From: an uncultured Bacilli bacterium
Lineage (GTDB): Bacteria; Bacillota_I; Bacilli_A; ML615J-28; CAG-313
Assembly (NCBI GenBank): GCA_934133195.1
Contig: CAKPAZ010000003.1
Span: 20,564 to 84,563, forward strand
Length of the DNA stretch: 64,000 nt
Direction of reading: 5' to 3'
The notes beneath the pieces are model-generated. The model ran no database searches, was not told the DNA's origin, and saw only the letters and a list, made by a program, of their open reading frames with translations. The translations under genes were made by a program, and so were the position numbers. Every line of letters starts with the position of its first letter. The stretch's first letter is position 1. This document shows positions 51,817-62,089 of this stretch, piece by piece.

Positions 51817-52845
51817 ATGGAAACATTTTTAATGTATTTCTTATTTATTGTAGGTATTATCCTAATAGTTAAAGGTGGCGACTGGTTTGTTGATGGAGCA
51901 GTCTGGGTTGCGGAAGTAACAAAGATTCCAAAGTTTATCATTGGTGCTACCATCATTAGTTTAGCTACTACCCTCCCTGAAATCATCGTATCAACGATTG
52001 CGGCTATCGATGGCCATCAAATCTTGATCTCAGGAGTTGGTGACTATATAGCTGCCTCTCAAGATAAAGTTGGAATGGCCATTGGTAATGGAATAGGATC
52101 AGTTATTTGTAATACTGCTATGATCCTTGCGATAAGTATTATCTTTATGCCAATTGGTGTAAACCGAAAAGACTTTATGCCAAAAGCTCTTTTACTCCTT
52201 ACCGCTGTAGTGGTGCTATTCATCTTTTCTCTAAATGGTTTATTCTCTATATGGGGAGCCTTTGCTTTATTAATTGTATTTGGTATCTACATATTTGAAA
52301 ACATTCGTTCGGCTAAACAAAGTGAAAATGAAGAACCAACTGAACTTCCAGATAAATCTAAAAAAAGCATTATTCTCAATATTTCTCGTGTTGTCGTTGG
52401 TGCAGCTGCAACCGTCATTGGTTCACAACTCCTTGTTAATAATGGTAGTAAGATTGCTACCTCTTGGGGTGTTTCAGAAGCTATCATCGGAGTTACCATT
52501 GTTGCTGTTGGAACCTCACTTCCTGAACTTGTAACGGCGATTGCTTCTATCATCAAAAAACAATCATCAATGTCAGTAGGTAATGTCATTGGTGCTAACG
52601 TAATCGATACAACCTTAATCCTTGCATTATGTTCATTCATTTATGGAGGTAAATTACCGGTATCTGCTCAAAACATTTACCTAGATTTCCCTGTCGCAAT
52701 CCTAGTAACTTTGATTGCGTCAATACCTACCATCATTCAAAAGAAGTTCTCCAGATGGCAAGGTATCTTAATGCTTGTAATCTATATAGCATACTTAGTA
52801 ATTGTTACCACTAATCTATCATGGTATCTATCACTATTTAAATAA
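51817..52845 (+). CDS. CaCA-family Na+/Ca2+ (or K+) antiporter
   Basis: 342 residues, about ten helices in two inverted halves. The alpha-repeats are visible: GATIISLATTLPEIIVSTIAA with GNGIGSVICNTAMI, and GVTIVAVGTSLPELVTAIASI with VGNVIGANVIDTTLI. These hold the paired acidic ion-binding residues. It probably extrudes Ca2+ in exchange for Na+ or H+. Monocistronic, with its own promoter and terminator; GGAGG precedes the ATG. Confidence 0.92.
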   Translation: METFLMYFLFIVGIILIVKGGDWFVDGAVWVAEVTKIPKFIIGATIISLATTLPEIIVSTIAAIDGHQILISGVGDYIAASQDKVGMAIGNGIGSVICNTAMILAISIIFMPIGVNRKDFMPKALLLLTAVVVLFIFSLNGLFSIWGAFALLIVFGIYIFENIRSAKQSENEEPTELPDKSKKSIILNISRVVVGAAATVIGSQLLVNNGSKIATSWGVSEAIIGVTIVAVGTSLPELVTAIASIIKKQSSMSVGNVIGANVIDTTLILALCSFIYGGKLPVSAQNIYLDFPVAILVTLIASIPTIIQKKFSRWQGILMLVIYIAYLVIVTTNLSWYLSLFK

Positions 52846-52847
52846 CA

Positions 52848-52876
52848 AAAAATAGGAACCACGTGTTCCTATTTTT
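52848..52876. terminator. Bidirectional terminator between antiporter and YwaF-like gene
   Basis: AAAAATAGGAAC pairs with GTTCCTATTTTT around a 5-base loop; T runs on both strands. Confidence 0.88.
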
Positions 52877-53657
52877 CATTATATATAACATAATTATTTA
52901 TTTTCTTTTTTAATTTTATAACTTTCCATATAATAATAGAACCAAGAGAGAGACCTAATACATAAGCAAGTACACTAACATACCAGGTAGTATGGTTCCA
53001 AATGATTGAATAACCAATAATATGACAGTCATAATATGGACTAATAAAAAACATATTAAAGGTATTAGTTAAATGATATTTTTGTTTAAAAAATTCAAAA
53101 GTAGCATTCATTAAAATGGCCATCGTTACCACAATCAAGAAAACGTAAACCCCAGGTTCTAGTTCAGTTAAGGATTTACCATAATCCATATTATAGATTA
53201 AATAACAAGCAAGACATACCATACTACTATGCCAAATCATTGATTGAAAAGTAATTGATATTTCGGATACAATTACACTACTTGGAAAGATTAAAACGGA
53301 AAGTCCACCAAGCATACAAAATGACGATAAATAAACATAAAAAGCATTACGGATTTTACCCTTGGTAAAAGGAGCAATCAAGCAAACATAAAGAGGAGTA
53401 GAACATAGTTGAAAAGGAAAGATATTCCAATGATAGCCATTTCTTTCACTAAATACATTATAAAACAATTGTTTATATAGTTCTAAAACAAAGAAAATAA
53501 GTCCAAAAATAAAGACCGTTCGATCAATATTTGAATCCTTTTTTCTTGTTATAAGACGTGAAATAATGATGGTTAAAAGAATCACAACGACTTGGAAAGT
53601 AATATTTCCTTTAAAATATTCGGTCTTAAAAGAAAAAATATTTTCAAAGAATAACAT
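52869..53657 (-). CDS. YwaF-like (TIGR02206) integral membrane protein
   Basis: 262 residues, about seven helices. The signature NIFPFQLCSTPLYVCLIAPF near residue 75, followed by YLSSFCMLGGLSVLIFPSSV and a helix with WHSSMV, matches the YwaF/TIGR02206 group. Function of the family is not established. The stop lies within the shared terminator. Minus strand, downstream of the tRNA-Arg gene with a ~75-base gap. Confidence 0.8.
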   Translation of the reverse strand: MLFFENIFSFKTEYFKGNITFQVVVILLTIIISRLITRKKDSNIDRTVFIFGLIFFVLELYKQLFYNVFSERNGYHWNIFPFQLCSTPLYVCLIAPFTKGKIRNAFYVYLSSFCMLGGLSVLIFPSSVIVSEISITFQSMIWHSSMVCLACYLIYNMDYGKSLTELEPGVYVFLIVVTMAILMNATFEFFKQKYHLTNTFNMFFISPYYDCHIIGYSIIWNHTTWYVSVLAYVLGLSLGSIIIWKVIKLKKKINNYVIYNEK

Positions 53658-53733
53658 AATTTAACCATCTCTTAATCTTTATTTTTTTGAATAATGCTTG
53701 CATAAAAACTCCTAATTTAGTAATGTTTAAAGA

Positions 53734-53808
53734 TGGTGTGCTTAGAGAGAATCGAACTCTCATCATCAGGATCGGAACCTGTTGCCTTATCCGTTAGGCT
53801 ATAAGCAC
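53734..53808 (-). tRNA. tRNA-Arg (anticodon CCG), CCA encoded
   Basis: Read on the minus strand: acceptor GTGCTTA/TAAGCAC, D-arm GCCT/AGGC, anticodon stem CAGG/CCTG with loop TTCCGAT (anticodon CCG, reads CGG), a four-base variable loop, T-arm GAGAG-TTCGATT-CTCTC, then A73 and CCA. 75 bases including CCA. The closing pair of the anticodon stem (27-43) is A-A. Confidence 0.95.
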
Positions 53809-53816
53809 ATGGGATT

Positions 53817-53845
53817 ATTGTACCATATTTTTAAGAAAATAGCAA
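53817..53845 (-). promoter_or_regulatory. tRNA-Arg promoter
   Basis: Minus strand -35 TTGCTA (plus 53840-53845), 17-bp spacer, -10 TACAAT (plus 53817-53822) with TGG in front. Confidence 0.75.
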
Positions 53846-53920
53846 TCCAAATACATAGGTATAGGTAGGAAATAATTATTTATTAAAAAATAGGTGTAAA
53901 AAACTAATGAACTAAAAACC

Positions 53921-53949
53921 TTGTAAAAATCTGTAAGTTGTGGTATAAT
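53921..53949 (+). promoter_or_regulatory. Promoter of the ylmE-sepF-ylmH-ileS cluster
   Basis: -35 TTGTAA (53921-53926), 17-bp spacer, -10 TATAAT (53944-53949) preceded by TGG. Confidence 0.82.
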
Positions 53950-53985
53950 AAGTTCACAAATGAGAAACGTAGAAAGAGGTGGATT

Positions 53986-54645
53986 ATGAGTATAAAACAA
54001 CAAGTTGAAATTGTTAGAGAAAGCTTAAAGGAGTATCCAAACGTAAAAGTAGTTGCGGCGGTAAAGTATTTTGATATTGATAAAACAAGAGAAATAGTTG
54101 AAGCTGGAATTACGGATATAGGAGAAAATCGTAAGGATAGTTTTCTTGCAAAATATGAAGCCTTAAAAGACTACAACATTACATGGCATTACTTTGGGGT
54201 TATAAAGATACCTCCAAAGCTTAATTCTAGTTTTATTGATGCAATCGACTACCTACATTCTCTTGACTCAATTGACCTTGCAAATGCAATAAACAAAACT
54301 AGAAAACGTAAAGAACCATTAAAATGCTTTGTGCAAGTCAATGTTTCTGACAATAGTAATAAATCAGGACTTGATGAAAGTAAAGTAATACCATTTATAA
54401 AAAGTTTAGAAAAGTATAAAAAGATTGAAGTTGTAGGTTTAATGACAGTCGCAAAATACACTTACGATGATGATCTATTAATAAGTTATTATGAAATAAT
54501 GCAAGAATTACAAAAAGAAATTCAAAGTCTAAATTTAAGTTATGCTCCATGTACTGAACTATCAATGGGAATGAGTAGTGACTACAAACTTGCAGTACAA
54601 CATGGTGCAACCATTGTTAGACTTGGAACTATCTTTACTAAATAG
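53986..54645 (+). CDS. ylmE: YggS/YlmE-family PLP-binding protein
   Basis: 219 residues, a single-domain fold-type III protein that binds pyridoxal phosphate and helps PLP homeostasis; no enzyme activity is established. The PLP lysine is in VVAAVKYFD; GENRKDSFL, WHYFGVIKIPPKL and LSMGMSSDYKLAVQHGATIVRLGT are family signatures. The middle HFIGxxQxxK motif is altered here (HYFGVIKIPPK). ATG 53986 is preceded by AGAGGTGG. First gene of a division-linked cluster. Confidence 0.9.
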   Translation: MSIKQQVEIVRESLKEYPNVKVVAAVKYFDIDKTREIVEAGITDIGENRKDSFLAKYEALKDYNITWHYFGVIKIPPKLNSSFIDAIDYLHSLDSIDLANAINKTRKRKEPLKCFVQVNVSDNSNKSGLDESKVIPFIKSLEKYKKIEVVGLMTVAKYTYDDDLLISYYEIMQELQKEIQSLNLSYAPCTELSMGMSSDYKLAVQHGATIVRLGTIFTK

Positions 54646-54654
54646 GAGGACAAT

Positions 54655-54978
54655 ATGTTTAGTAAAAAGAAAAAAGAAGAAAAACTTGGAACTTCTTTTG
54701 ATCGCCTTTTGAATTATTGTTTTGTTGTAACAAAATCAATAGATGAACAATTCATTGAATTAGGTGATGTAATAATTCAAAATCGTCCTGTCGCTGTAAA
54801 TTTTGAAGATATCACTTCAAATTCAGAAATTGATCGTGCTGTTGCTTTTTTATCAGGTGTAACGTACGCCCTTAATGGTGAGACATTCCGTCTTGGTAAT
54901 AAGACTTTCTTGTTCGCAAGCGAAATAGCCTTAAAAGATGGTACTATTCACTACTATGTTAGTGATGTTGGAAAATAA
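54655..54978 (+). CDS. sepF: Cell division protein SepF
   Basis: 107 residues, short for SepF. The core beta-alpha fold is visible: RPVAVNFEDITSNSEIDRAVAFLSGVTYALNGETFRLGNKTFLFAS. SepF forms rings that tether FtsZ to the membrane. The N-terminal part is short and basic (MFSKKKKEEK) and may be a reduced membrane-binding segment. Its place between ylmE and ylmH matches the classical gene order. Confidence 0.92.
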   Translation: MFSKKKKEEKLGTSFDRLLNYCFVVTKSIDEQFIELGDVIIQNRPVAVNFEDITSNSEIDRAVAFLSGVTYALNGETFRLGNKTFLFASEIALKDGTIHYYVSDVGK

Positions 54979-54981
54979 ATA

Positions 54982-55704
54982 ATGGCTACCATTAATGACT
55001 TTGTTAAACGTGCTGAAAAATCAGGTTTTGTTTTAACAAGATTTTTAGATACTACGGAATCATCAACCTTAAGAAAAATCAAACATCCTAGTTTAAATGT
55101 TTATTTCTTTGGGGGATTAGATGAAACCGAAAGAGTACGTGCAATAATTCTAAATAAAGAAGAAGATGCTCCAACTAAAGTTGAGTATGAAATAGATATA
55201 ATAAAAATAACCCCAAGGACAATCAATCGTCCGATTACACATCGTCATGTACTTGGAACAATCCTTGCTTTAGGGTTAAAAAGAGATGCTATTGGTGATA
55301 TTATAATTAATGATCAAGGAATTTTTGTGATGGTTGATCAAAAGTTAAGTACTTTCATTAAAAACAACTTAACAACAATTAACAATGCCTTAGTTGATGC
55401 TACCATCTGTGAATTAGATGAAGTAACAATTGAAGAAAAAAAAGAAGAAAGACTAATTAATGTACAAAGCCTAAGGTTAGATGCAACCTTAGCTCATGCT
55501 TTAAATATTAGTCGCACCAAAGCATGTGAAATGATTGAAAAAGGTTTAGTTCAAGTAAATCATCTTGAATGTTTAAACCTAAGCTATAATTTAAAAGATA
55601 ATGATTTGATTAGTGTACGCCATTTTGGAAGAATTGAAATTGTCAATATCGTCAATACCACTAAGAAAAATCGATTAGTCGTAAAAATAATTATTAAACA
55701 TTAG
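54982..55704 (+). CDS. ylmH: S4-domain RNA-binding protein YlmH
   Basis: 240 residues. The N-terminal ~75 residues and middle domain (THRHVLGTILALGLKRDAIGDI) match YlmH; residues ~165-235 are an S4 RNA-binding domain (LRLDATLAHALNISRTKACEMIEKGLVQVN). In Bacillus, YlmH binds ribosomal complexes and helps rescue stalled 50S peptidyl-tRNA. The start follows the sepF stop by three bases; ileS begins 12 bases later. The usual ylmG upstream and divIVA downstream are missing. Confidence 0.92.
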   Translation: MATINDFVKRAEKSGFVLTRFLDTTESSTLRKIKHPSLNVYFFGGLDETERVRAIILNKEEDAPTKVEYEIDIIKITPRTINRPITHRHVLGTILALGLKRDAIGDIIINDQGIFVMVDQKLSTFIKNNLTTINNALVDATICELDEVTIEEKKEERLINVQSLRLDATLAHALNISRTKACEMIEKGLVQVNHLECLNLSYNLKDNDLISVRHFGRIEIVNIVNTTKKNRLVVKIIIKH

Positions 55705-55716
55705 GAGAAAGACAAA

Positions 55717-58458
55717 ATGAGTGAAAATAGAGATTATAAAGACACCTTATTGATGATGCAAACAGCCTTTCCAATGCGTGGAAATCTAGGTGTTAATGAA
55801 CTTCCAATTGAAAAGAAATGGGAAGACTTACATATTTATGAAAAAGTATTAAAGAAGAATGAAGGACATGAAACCTTCTTTTTACATGATGGTCCTCCAT
55901 ATGCGAATGGTAGTATCCATGTAGGACATGCTTTAAATAAAATCTTAAAAGACTTTTTAATTAGATATAAGACAATGTCAGGCTTTTATGCTCCATACAT
56001 GCCTGGTTGGGATACTCATGGACTTCCAATTGAAACTGCACTTACTAAAAATAAAAAAGTAAATCGTAAAGAAATGAGCGTTAGTGCTTTTAGAACTTTA
56101 TGTGAAAAGTATGCTCTTGAACAAGTTGAAATGCAAAAGACAGGCTTTAAACGTCTTGGTGTACTAGGTGAATGGGATCATCCATACATCACTTTAGACC
56201 ATCACTATGAAGCTGCTCAAATTCGTGCATTTGGTATCATGGCATCTAAAGGCTTAATCTTTAAAGGATTAAAACCAGTTTACTGGTCTCCATCTAGTGA
56301 AACTGCTTTAGCTGAAGCTGAAATTGAATACAAGGATGTTCAAAGTTCATCAATTTACGTTGCTTTCAATGTTGTAGATGGTAAAAATATTTTATCACCT
56401 GATTGTGAACTTGTAATTTGGACAACTACTCCTTGGACAATTCCAGCAAACCTTGCTATTTGTGCAGGCCCTGATATTGAATATGTTGTAGTATCTGCTG
56501 ATAATAGATACTTTGTAGTCGCAAAAGAACTTCTTGAAAATTTTGTCAAGACTGTTGGCTATGACACATATGAAGTAATCAAAGAAGTAAAAGGAACTGA
56601 CCTTGAAGGTATTACTTATAAACATCCATTATTCAACCGTATTTCCCCAGTAATTCTAGGTGATCACGTTACTCTAGATTCTGGTACTGGCTTAGTACAT
56701 ACTGCTCCTGGACATGGTGAAGATGACTTTATCGTTGGTAAAAAATATGGTCTTGACATTTTATGTCCTGTTGATAGTCGTGGTTACATGACTCTTGAAG
56801 CAGGAGAATTCGCTGGAATGTTTTATGAAGATGCTAACAAAGCCATCTTAAAACGTTTAGATGAAGAAAACAAACTATTAAAAGAAATTACAATTACCCA
56901 CAGTTATCCTCATGACTGGCGTACTCGTAAACCAATTATCTTTAGAGCTACTCCTCAATGGTTTGCTTCAATCAATAACTTTAAAGAAGATATCTTAAAA
57001 GCGATTAAAACTGTAAATTGGGTACCTTCTTGGGGTGAAGTACGTCTATCTAATATGATTAAAGACCGTGATGATTGGTGTATTTCTCGTCAAAGAGTAT
57101 GGGGTGTACCTATCCCAGTATTCTACGCTGAAGATGGTAGTGCCATCCTTGATGAAGATGTAATCAACCATGTTGCAGATTTATTTGAACAATATGGTTC
57201 TAATATTTGGTTTGAAGCTGATGCAAGTGAACTTCTACCTAAAGGCTTTACACATAAAGGAAGTCCAAATGGTAAATTCACAAAAGAAACTGACATCATG
57301 GATGTTTGGTTTGACTCAGGCACAAGCCACATTGCGGCTTTAAAAGCTCGCTATGGTGTAAGTCAAGCTGATGTTTACCTAGAAGGTTCTGACCAATATC
57401 GTGGATGGTTCAATTCAAGTCTATCTACAAGTGTTGCGATTAATGGCTTTGCTCCATACAAGACTGTCATCTCTCATGGTTTTGCCCTTGATGGTGAAGG
57501 TAGAAAGATGAGTAAATCTTTAGGTAATACAATTGACCCTCTACAAGTATGTAAAGAATTTGGTGCTGACATCTTAAGACTTTGGGTTGCAAGTGTTGAC
57601 TACCAAGCAGACTTCAAAATCTCAAAAGATTTAATCAAACAAATCAGTGATTCATATCGTAAGATTAGAAATACTTACCGTTTCTTACTTGGTAACCTAT
57701 TTGATTTTGATCCAGAAACTGACAGTGTTGCTTATGAAGACTTATCAGAAATCGATCAATACATTTTAATCCGTCTAAATGAAGTTACTCAACAAGTATT
57801 AAATTCATATGAAACATATAACTTTGCTGACGTATATCGTAATGTTCTAAACTTTATGAGTAATGAACTTTCTTCATTCTATTTAGACTTCACAAAAGAT
57901 GTTTTATACATTGAAGAAAAAGACTCAAGAGCAAGAAGAAGCATTCAAACTGTATTCTATGAAACATTAAAATCTTTAGTATGCTTACTTACTCCAATCA
58001 TTCCTCATACAGCTGAAGAAGTATACAGCTATATGCCAGGTAAAAAAGAAGAAAGTGTTTACTTACTTGATATGCCAAAAGTAAAACACTTTGATAATGA
58101 AGTTGCATTAGTTGCTAAATACAATCAATTTATGCTTCTTCGTGATGATGTTTTAAAAGCATTAGAAATTGCAAGAAATGAAAAAGTAATCGGAAAGAGT
58201 TTAAATGCGAAAGTATTAATCAACCCTACTCCAAATGTCGCAAAACTAATGTTCTCACTAAAAGTAAACTTTGCACAAGTATTCATCGTTTCTTCATTTG
58301 AAATCGTTGGTAACGAATTAAATGGTGAAACTTATGAATCAGGACAAATCGAAGTACAACCAGCAACTGGTGTAACCTGTGAAAGATGCTGGCAAGTAGT
58401 TGACCATGTTGATGAAGATGGTCTATGTGAACGTTGTGCAAAAATCATTAAAAAATAA
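55717..58458 (+). CDS. ileS: Isoleucyl-tRNA synthetase
   Basis: 913 residues, class I synthetase charging tRNA-Ile. HIGH-type site [16 protein letters not shown], editing domain ([25 protein letters not shown]), KMSKS site [11 protein letters not shown], anticodon domain, and a C-terminal zinc finger CERCWQ...CERCAK. This is the bacterial type with the terminal zinc site. AGGAGAAAG precedes the ATG. No T-box leader, consistent with expression from the ylmE promoter. Confidence 0.97.
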   Translation: MSENRDYKDTLLMMQTAFPMRGNLGVNELPIEKKWEDLHIYEKVLKKNEGHETFFLHDGPPYANGSIHVGHALNKILKDFLIRYKTMSGFYAPYMPGWDTHGLPIETALTKNKKVNRKEMSVSAFRTLCEKYALEQVEMQKTGFKRLGVLGEWDHPYITLDHHYEAAQIRAFGIMASKGLIFKGLKPVYWSPSSETALAEAEIEYKDVQSSSIYVAFNVVDGKNILSPDCELVIWTTTPWTIPANLAICAGPDIEYVVVSADNRYFVVAKELLENFVKTVGYDTYEVIKEVKGTDLEGITYKHPLFNRISPVILGDHVTLDSGTGLVHTAPGHGEDDFIVGKKYGLDILCPVDSRGYMTLEAGEFAGMFYEDANKAILKRLDEENKLLKEITITHSYPHDWRTRKPIIFRATPQWFASINNFKEDILKAIKTVNWVPSWGEVRLSNMIKDRDDWCISRQRVWGVPIPVFYAEDGSAILDEDVINHVADLFEQYGSNIWFEADASELLPKGFTHKGSPNGKFTKETDIMDVWFDSGTSHIAALKARYGVSQADVYLEGSDQYRGWFNSSLSTSVAINGFAPYKTVISHGFALDGEGRKMSKSLGNTIDPLQVCKEFGADILRLWVASVDYQADFKISKDLIKQISDSYRKIRNTYRFLLGNLFDFDPETDSVAYEDLSEIDQYILIRLNEVTQQVLNSYETYNFADVYRNVLNFMSNELSSFYLDFTKDVLYIEEKDSRARRSIQTVFYETLKSLVCLLTPIIPHTAEEVYSYMPGKKEESVYLLDMPKVKHFDNEVALVAKYNQFMLLRDDVLKALEIARNEKVIGKSLNAKVLINPTPNVAKLMFSLKVNFAQVFIVSSFEIVGNELNGETYESGQIEVQPATGVTCERCWQVVDHVDEDGLCERCAKIIKK

Positions 58459-58519
58459 GAAATAATAAATAGAATTAAAACAATTAGTAGTGTTAATAAT
58501 ACTATAGAAAGAGGTACAT

Positions 58520-59377
58520 ATGGTTATTCATTTTTTTAAAAATCGTAATGAGAGAATCGATTTTGAAGACCTAATTGACAACTATTTTAATACTCTTGAT
58601 AACGTTACAATTACAAGTGATGACTCAGAATGTCGAATTACCATTAACATGGTTGATTTCAATTTTGCTTATCATTATTTAATAACTAAACGTTCTCATG
58701 TATCAAGTATTTATAAATTAAGTTATGATTACGTAAATGTAAACATGTTAATTGATATACCTCTCAATATTCCTCAATTTTTAATCAAAGCCATCCTTCA
58801 ACAAGTTGATGAAATGTGTAAACGATTTGGTTTTTCAATCTACTATGAACAACTTGATAATATTCGTGAATTTAGATTCTTTGAAGTCTTTCAATCAGTC
58901 TTAAAAGAAAGAAAGAAATACTTTGAAGAAAATCCTGAACTTGAATATTACAAAATACCAGAAGAAAAACTAAATAAAATTTGTATTTATCAAAAGATAA
59001 TGAAAGATTTACCACATATCGTTAACGCTGATGTGATGAGTAATCCTTACATTGTAATGGTAAACAAAGAAACTGGAAAAGTTGAACTTAGTATTAACTG
59101 GCGTGTCGGTGAAGCAACAGTCTTCCCACCAGAGCTTTCATATGTTCATGTTGAAGAAGAAGAAAACTTAATAAATTTAATTCCTATGGATATCTTCATG
59201 AAATATATGGCACACTATATGTATGAGATTAAAGATAGCGCATCTGAAATTAAAATGCTTTTCTTGAATCAAAAGTATAGTGCAAAAGCTAGAAAATACT
59301 TAAAGAAGATGAAAAAACATCTTGTTTCAAGTTCAAGATTTGAAATCATTAAATTTATTAATTTAATTGAAGAATAG
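58520..59377 (+). CDS. Unknown cytoplasmic protein
   Basis: 285 residues, no signal or membrane segment. It is rich in aromatic and charged residues. An N-terminal alpha/beta part (~1-110: FFKNRNERIDFEDLIDNYF, TINMVDFNFAYHYLI) is followed by a helical middle and a Lys-rich end (YSAKARKYLKKMKKHL). I do not recognise the family. GAAAGAGG precedes the ATG; it lies between ileS (61-base gap) and deoC (9-base gap), so it may be cotranscribed with deoC-deoD. Confidence 0.72.
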   Translation: MVIHFFKNRNERIDFEDLIDNYFNTLDNVTITSDDSECRITINMVDFNFAYHYLITKRSHVSSIYKLSYDYVNVNMLIDIPLNIPQFLIKAILQQVDEMCKRFGFSIYYEQLDNIREFRFFEVFQSVLKERKKYFEENPELEYYKIPEEKLNKICIYQKIMKDLPHIVNADVMSNPYIVMVNKETGKVELSINWRVGEATVFPPELSYVHVEEEENLINLIPMDIFMKYMAHYMYEIKDSASEIKMLFLNQKYSAKARKYLKKMKKHLVSSSRFEIIKFINLIEE

Positions 59378-59386
59378 GAGTTAATT

Positions 59387-60049
59387 ATGCAAATAAATAA
59401 ATTTATCGACCATACATTATTAAAGGCTTTCGCAACCGAAGCTGACATCTTAACACTTTGTGAAGAAGCTAAGAAATATGATTTTAAGAGTGTTTGTGTT
59501 AATCCTGTAAATGTAAAACTAGCTAAACAAGCCTTAGAAGGTAGTGATGTTTTAGTATGTACAGTTATTGGTTTTCCTCTTGGAGCTAACACTCCTGAAG
59601 TAAAAGCCATTGAAGCTATGACTGCGATAAGAGATGGTGCTGATGAAGTTGATATGGTAATCAACATTGGTAAAGCCAAAGAACATAACTTTGAATATAT
59701 CAAAAATGAAATAGCTTTAGTTGTTGCGGCATCAACTACTAAATGTGTAAAAGTAATCATTGAAACTTGCTACTTAACTGATGAAGAAAAAGTAGAATGC
59801 TGTAAGGCCGCAAAAGCTGCTGGTGCAACCTTTGTAAAAACATCAACAGGATTTGGTACTGGTGGTGCCACTAAAGAAGATGTCAAACTAATGCGTGAAA
59901 CCGTAGGAAATGAAATGGGAGTAAAAGCAAGTGGTGGTATTAAAAACCTTCATGACCTTGAAACCATGGTTGAAAATGGTGCCACAAGAATTGGAGCATC
60001 AAGTGGCGTTGCGATTATGCAAAACCTAGAAAGTGAAAATAACTATTAA
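59387..60049 (+). CDS. deoC: Deoxyribose-phosphate aldolase DeoC
   Basis: 220 residues, TIM barrel. It splits 2-deoxyribose-5-phosphate into acetaldehyde and glyceraldehyde-3-phosphate through a Schiff base. [11 protein letters not shown] at the start, [12 protein letters not shown], the Schiff-base Lys in [14 protein letters not shown], and VKASGGIKN with the second Lys are all present. AGGAG is upstream. Together with deoD this gives deoxynucleoside salvage and catabolism. Confidence 0.96.
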   Translation: MQINKFIDHTLLKAFATEADILTLCEEAKKYDFKSVCVNPVNVKLAKQALEGSDVLVCTVIGFPLGANTPEVKAIEAMTAIRDGADEVDMVINIGKAKEHNFEYIKNEIALVVAASTTKCVKVIIETCYLTDEEKVECCKAAKAAGATFVKTSTGFGTGGATKEDVKLMRETVGNEMGVKASGGIKNLHDLETMVENGATRIGASSGVAIMQNLESENNY

Positions 60050-60064
60050 AAGGAGACTAAGAAG

Positions 60065-60784
60065 ATGATTGTTAAACCAACACCACATATTGAAATTACC
60101 GATACAACTGCTCTCGCAAAAACAATCTTAATGCCTGGAGATCCTTTACGTGCTGAATTTATCGCCAACACCTTTTTAACTGATGTTGTTAAAATTAATA
60201 GTGTTCGTGGTATGCTTGGCTTTACAGGATACTATAAAGGAAGAAGAATATCCGTAATGGGTAGTGGTATGGGAATGCCTAGTATTGGAATTTACTCATA
60301 TGAACTATTCAAATTCTATGGCGTTGAACAAATTGTTAGAATTGGTTCTGCTGGTTCTTATACTCCATCTTTAAATGTATATGATGTTGCTCTTGTTACT
60401 GATGCTTATAGTGAATCATCATTTGCTTATGTTCAATCTGGTGATGACACTCACATCATTAAGAGTAATGAAGAACTAAATGAAAAATTAATCAAAATTG
60501 CTAAAGAATTAAATATCCCACTTCATCCATGTCGTGTTCACTCTTCTGATGTTTTCTATCATGAAAGTGAAACTTACTGGAAAGAAGTACGTGATAACTA
60601 CCATTGTGATTGTGTGGAAATGGAGTCTTTCGCATTATTCCATAATGCTAAAGTACTTGGAAAGAAAGCTACATGTCTACTTACCATTTCTGACTCTTTC
60701 ATTACTCATGAAGTAACTACCTCTGAGGAAAGAGCTAAAAACTTCAAACAAATGGTTCAAATAGCTTTAGAACTTGCTGAATAA
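60065..60784 (+). CDS. deoD: Purine nucleoside phosphorylase DeoD
   Basis: 239 residues, the hexameric class I form. It cleaves purine (deoxy)nucleosides with phosphate. MPGDPLRAEFIA (phosphate/ribose site), GSGMGMPSIGIYSYELF, RIGSAGSY and VEMESFALF are visible, and the catalytic Asp lies in TISDSFITHE. AAAGGAG precedes the ATG. It follows deoC by 15 bases. Confidence 0.96.
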   Translation: MIVKPTPHIEITDTTALAKTILMPGDPLRAEFIANTFLTDVVKINSVRGMLGFTGYYKGRRISVMGSGMGMPSIGIYSYELFKFYGVEQIVRIGSAGSYTPSLNVYDVALVTDAYSESSFAYVQSGDDTHIIKSNEELNEKLIKIAKELNIPLHPCRVHSSDVFYHESETYWKEVRDNYHCDCVEMESFALFHNAKVLGKKATCLLTISDSFITHEVTTSEERAKNFKQMVQIALELAE

Positions 60785-60792
60785 CCAAAAAT

Positions 60793-60825
60793 AGAGTAGG
60801 ACCAATCAGGAACTACTCTTTATTT
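60793..60825 (+). terminator. Weak terminator-like hairpin after deoD
   Basis: AGAGTAG (60793-60799) pairs with CTACTCT (60813-60819) over a 13-base loop, followed by TTATTT. The T tract is short; read-through is possible. Confidence 0.5.
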
Positions 60826-60846
60826 AACCAATAAGGATGAGAGAAT

Positions 60847-62088
60847 ATGAAATTAAAAATTAATAATGAAACCATCTATTATGAAAAAACTACCAAATTC
60901 AAAAGCATTGCCTTTGGAGTTGAGTTTATCAGTCCATTTTCACTTGAAAAAAGAATGGACTTCGCAATCCTTACTTCGTTAATTAACGAAACTAATGAAG
61001 TATTTAAAACTCCTAAAGAACTAGATGACTACTACTATGATAACTATAATCTAGGAATCAGTGTTGGTGTTCGCTTTGAAGGAGAAAATCAAATCATATC
61101 TTTTGGTTCTAGTTTTGTTAATCCAAACTTTCTACCTGAAAAAATTGATTTAGTCACAAAAGCTTTTGAACTATTAAATATAACTTTAACAAAACCTTTC
61201 TTTACAGAAGAACAAGTCGAAATCAAAAAGAATGCTTTAAAAAATCAATTATTAAATCTAAAAAGTAATAAAGGAAAATACTCCTATTTTCAATTCATTA
61301 AATACTTTTTAGATGGTACTCTTACCGTTGATCGTATCAATCAAACAATAGAAGACATTGATAAAGTAACAATTACCTCGCTTTATGCTTGTGCGAAAGA
61401 ATATCTAACTTATCCTAGAACCTTCTTTATCGCAGGGGACATTGATCAAAAAACGGTTGAAGAAGGAGTAATGAAGCTTCACTTACCAAAAGTTGATGAA
61501 AGAATCAAACTTGGCTCCTTTGTTGAGAAGTTCCCTCAAAAAGAAAACCAAGAAACCATCAAAATTGAAGATAGTGCTAGTAAAACTTCCTTCCTTTATA
61601 TGGGCTATGAAAGTGACATTGATATCTATTCACCTGATATCAAGGCCTTAACCATTCTTTGTTACCTTCTTGGTGGTGGTACTTTATCAGAATCCTTCAA
61701 AAGAATCAGAACGGAAATGAGTCTATGCTACTATGTAGATTGTATCAAACTACCAAAGAATAACGCTATCTACCTTGAACTTGAAACCTCAAGAGAAAAC
61801 TATGAAGAAGTAGTAAAAACCATTAAAGATATTATTAATGATGCGAAAAACGGCATTATCAATGAAGAAAACTTAGAAATCTTAAAAAATGAGATAATCG
61901 CCAACATTGACCGTGATAACGACTACCTTGATCGTATCCGTGATGACATCAAATGTGAAATCATTGGATTACCGGTTTATTCATTAGAAGAAAGAAAAGA
62001 AATAATCAAAAACATCACGAAAGATGATTTAACAAGAGTTGCTAAAAAACTTCGTCTTGATACGATTTATTTCTTAAGGGGTGAATAA
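60847..62088 (+). CDS. yfmF: M16-family peptidase-like protein YfmF (inactive subunit type)
   Basis: 413 residues of M16 peptidase fold (two similar halves), but without the zinc motif HxxEH, as in YfmF-type proteins (YmfF in Bacillus). LLGGGTLSESFKRIRTEMSLCYYVD in the second half is the R/Y segment of M16 enzymes. The family is named for association with EF-P modification genes; its role is not well defined. AAGGATGAGAG precedes the ATG. It pairs with the active-site-bearing next gene. Confidence 0.88.
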   Translation: MKLKINNETIYYEKTTKFKSIAFGVEFISPFSLEKRMDFAILTSLINETNEVFKTPKELDDYYYDNYNLGISVGVRFEGENQIISFGSSFVNPNFLPEKIDLVTKAFELLNITLTKPFFTEEQVEIKKNALKNQLLNLKSNKGKYSYFQFIKYFLDGTLTVDRINQTIEDIDKVTITSLYACAKEYLTYPRTFFIAGDIDQKTVEEGVMKLHLPKVDERIKLGSFVEKFPQKENQETIKIEDSASKTSFLYMGYESDIDIYSPDIKALTILCYLLGGGTLSESFKRIRTEMSLCYYVDCIKLPKNNAIYLELETSRENYEEVVKTIKDIINDAKNGIINEENLEILKNEIIANIDRDNDYLDRIRDDIKCEIIGLPVYSLEERKEIIKNITKDDLTRVAKKLRLDTIYFLRGE

Positions 62089-62089
62089 A

